Assembly (NCBI GenBank): GCA_039185015.1
Contig: JBCDAU010000075.1
Span: 1 to 7,638, forward strand
DNA from: JBCBSZ01 sp039185015
Lineage (GTDB): Bacteria; Actinomycetota; Acidimicrobiia; Acidimicrobiales; Poriferisodalaceae
Length of the DNA: 7,638 nucleotides
Direction: 5' to 3'
Shown here: positions 6,139-7,638 of the stretch, piece by piece
Numbering within the stretch: the stretch's first letter is position 1
Layout of the letters: each line of letters starts with the position of its first letter
Made by a program: the position numbers and the translations under genes
The notes under the pieces: model-generated
Told to the model about the DNA's origin: nothing
The model's input: only the letters and a program-made list of their open reading frames with translations
The model's database searches: none

Positions 6139-7320
6139 TCAGCCGACGGTACCGGCGTCCCGGAGCTCGGCGATGCGGGCGCCGTCGTAGCCGAGCTCGG
6201 CCAGCAGCTCGTCGGTGTGCTCGCCGTGCCCGGGGGCCGGTGAGGGCGTCTCGGTCGCATCTCGACCGAACCGTGCGCCCTGTCGGGGCGTCCGGTACCG
6301 GCCGATCACCGGGTGCTCACGCTCGAGGATCGCCTCCCGGTGTCGCACCTGCGGGTCGTCGACGACCTCGCTCGGTGCGTACACCGGCGCGATCGGGACC
6401 TCGAGGGCGACGCAGCGCTCGATGAGGTCGTCCCGCTTCCACGGGCGCACCATGTCACCGATCGTGTCGTACCACTCGGTGAAGTGTTGGGCCCGGAGCT
6501 GCGGTGACGAGAACCGGTCGTCGCTCGCGAGGTCGTCACGCTCGCACGCCTGGCAGAACGAGCCCCACTGCCGGTCGTTGCCGGCGGCCAGCGAGACCCA
6601 CCCGTCCTGGCACTGGAACAGCCGATACGACCCGAGCAGGTTGGGCAGGTGGAGGGCATCCTCGGCGAGCACGGTCTCGTGCATCATCACATCGGGCCAG
6701 TTGAAGGCGAGGTTGGCCTCCAACATGGACACCTCGACGTGCTGGCCCTCGCCGTGCGCCGCCCGGCCGACGAGCGCTGCGCTGATGGCCTGGGCGACGG
6801 TCATCGCCGCGACCTTGTCGGCGACCATCCCGCGGACGAGCGAGGGCGATCCGTCGGCGAGCGTCTGGCCGCCGGCCCACCCGCCGACCGCCTGGATGAT
6901 CGGGTCGTAGACCGGCCGGCCGGCGTAGGGGCCGTCGGCGCCGAACCCGGAGGCCGACACGTAGACGAGGCGCGGGTTGCGGGCGCTCGCGGCGTCGTAG
7001 CCCAGACCGAGCCGGTCGACCGAGCCGGGTCGGTAGCCCTGCACGAACACGTCGGCTCGCTCGATGAGATCGAGCACGATGTCCCGTCCGGCATCGGCGG
7101 CCAGGTCGACGGCGATCGCTCGCTTCCCGGCGTTGGCGTTGGCGAACCAGCCGCTCATCCCGTCCCTGGAGCTGCCGTAGCGTCGGAGATCGTCGCCCCC
7201 GGCCACGTTCTCGATCTTGACGACCTCGGCGCCTTGCGTGGCCAGCAGGTGCGTCGCGGCGGGCACGGCGATCATCGTGCCGAGCTCAACGATGCGAACG
7301 CCCTTCATCGGTCCGGCCAT
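6139..7320 (-). CDS. CaiB/BaiF family (class III) CoA-transferase
   Basis: Moves CoA between carboxylic acids through aspartyl-CoA thioester intermediates. It is 393 residues from the start used here, normal for the family. It begins with the hallmark MKGVRIVELGTMIAVPAATH, then GAEVVKIENVAGGDDLR, NANAGKRAIAVDL, DVFVQGYRPGSVDRLGLGYD and SASGFGADGPYAGRPVYDPIIQAVGG. Within the last, Asp-139 (in VYDPIIQ) aligns with the catalytic aspartate of formyl-CoA transferase. The middle segment GEGQHVEVSMLEANL and the small C-terminal domain (PIAPVYAPSEVVDDPQVRHRE) are also standard. The ATG at 7320 is preferred over 7341 because AGGAGG sits eight bases before it. It lies four bases after the stop of the upstream oxidoreductase gene, so the two are probably co-transcribed and translationally coupled. 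Substrate is unknown: family members act on carnitine, formate/oxalate, bile acids, 2-methylacyl-CoA (racemase branch) and aromatic acids. Confidence 0.95.
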   Translation of the reverse strand: MAGPMKGVRIVELGTMIAVPAATHLLATQGAEVVKIENVAGGDDLRRYGSSRDGMSGWFANANAGKRAIAVDLAADAGRDIVLDLIERADVFVQGYRPGSVDRLGLGYDAASARNPRLVYVSASGFGADGPYAGRPVYDPIIQAVGGWAGGQTLADGSPSLVRGMVADKVAAMTVAQAISAALVGRAAHGEGQHVEVSMLEANLAFNWPDVMMHETVLAEDALHLPNLLGSYRLFQCQDGWVSLAAGNDRQWGSFCQACERDDLASDDRFSSPQLRAQHFTEWYDTIGDMVRPWKRDDLIERCVALEVPIAPVYAPSEVVDDPQVRHREAILEREHPVIGRYRTPRQGARFGRDATETPSPAPGHGEHTDELLAELGYDGARIAELRDAGTVG

Positions 7321-7324
7321 GAGA

Positions 7325-7638
7325 TCACCCTCCTGCGGCACCCTGGGCCGCCTCCATCACGTCGCGGTACGCATCGAGCGTCCGCAGCACCTCGTCGCGG
7401 TCCTCCGACCAGACGGTGAGGATCGCCCGGTCGACGCCCTCCCGGCCGAGCTGCTCGAGCCCGCCGGGGTCGGTCGTCGCTCCCATCACGGCCACGCTGA
7501 TCGCGTCCGGGTCGCGACCGGCCGCCGCGAAACGCGGCCGGAGCGGGTGGGGGGGGCCGACGATCGACGCGCGGGCGCAGATCGGCCACCCCCCCTCGCC
7601 CGACACGACGATCGCGTCGGAAAGCAGCGGGCCCCCGC
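7325..7638 (-). CDS. C-terminal part of an LLM-class (luciferase-like) oxidoreductase, 5' end outside window
   Basis: About 103 C-terminal residues are visible before TGA at 7325-7327. The pattern resembles the end of luciferase-like monooxygenase family proteins, which in actinobacteria often use cofactor F420: a GEGGWPICARASIV stretch resembling the family's DGW-P-I segment, then RFAAAGRDPDAISVAVMGA, GREGVDRAILTVW and a closing DEVLRTLDAYRDVME helix. Cofactor-binding residues lie in the missing N-terminal part, so F420 rather than FMN is inference. The gene runs directly into the CoA-transferase with four bases between them. Two homopolymer runs (G8 at 7549-7556, C7 at 7589-7595) fall in the least family-like stretch, so a base-count error there is possible; the frame is nevertheless open to the edge. 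Confidence 0.7.
   Translation of the reverse strand, partial: GGPLLSDAIVVSGEGGWPICARASIVGPPHPLRPRFAAAGRDPDAISVAVMGATTDPGGLEQLGREGVDRAILTVWSEDRDEVLRTLDAYRDVMEAAQGAAGG
7329..7334 (-). promoter_or_regulatory. Ribosome binding site fixing the CoA-transferase start
   Basis: On the minus strand AGGAGG lies eight bases before the ATG at 7320 and inside the last codons of the upstream gene (stop at 7325-7327). This selects 7320 over the in-frame ATG at 7341 and implies translational coupling. Confidence 0.8.

Noticed and set aside
4990..6243. 417-codon + strand frame overlapping the exporter's second half
   Set aside because: Arg-dominated shadow of the exporter in another frame; the exporter frame carries the intact GLSMDY motif there.

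Overview
The window is very GC-rich, with G or C at nearly every third codon position in the genes I accept. It carries an MMPL-family RND transporter, a soluble bacterial-type cytochrome P450, a CaiB-type CoA-transferase and the tail of a luciferase-like (probably F420-dependent) oxidoreductase. Together these suggest an actinobacterium (Actinomycetota), possibly an environmental, lipid- or xenobiotic-degrading lineage. That placement is inference; there is no rRNA or marker gene to settle it. I see no tRNA, rRNA, CRISPR array, insertion sequence or phage gene.

Layout, left to right. (1) Positions 2-157 hold the last 51 codons of an unidentified + strand gene that enters from the left. (2) It converges, with a 9-base gap, on a minus-strand 6-phosphogluconolactonase gene (167-820). 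(3) Across a 75-base divergent spacer lies a + strand membrane-anchored YceI-domain protein (896-1681). (4) YceI converges, with only 4 bases between stops, on a minus-strand cytochrome P450 (1686-2942). (5) The P450 is divergent from a TetR-family regulator (about 3079-3744). The 136-base spacer holds two adjacent inverted repeats that look like operator sites. (6) 25 bases after tetR, on the same strand, is a 775-residue MMPL/RND exporter (3770-6097). (7) The exporter converges on a minus-strand pair: a CaiB/BaiF-type CoA-transferase (6139-7320), preceded by the C-terminal part of an LLM-class oxidoreductase that runs off the right edge (7325 to beyond 7638).

How the genes may work together. 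The clearest functional unit is the P450 / TetR / MMPL divergon. A TetR repressor between the two divergent units is well placed to bind the paired palindromes and control both the oxidation of a hydrophobic molecule and the export of a hydrophobic molecule. The CoA-transferase and LLM oxidoreductase form a second, tightly spaced unit probably used in catabolism or activation of acyl-CoA substrates. The pgl gene is housekeeping (oxidative pentose phosphate pathway). I do not see a convincing new defence or mobile system. The most interesting items are the paired palindromes and an extra hydrophobic segment in the exporter.
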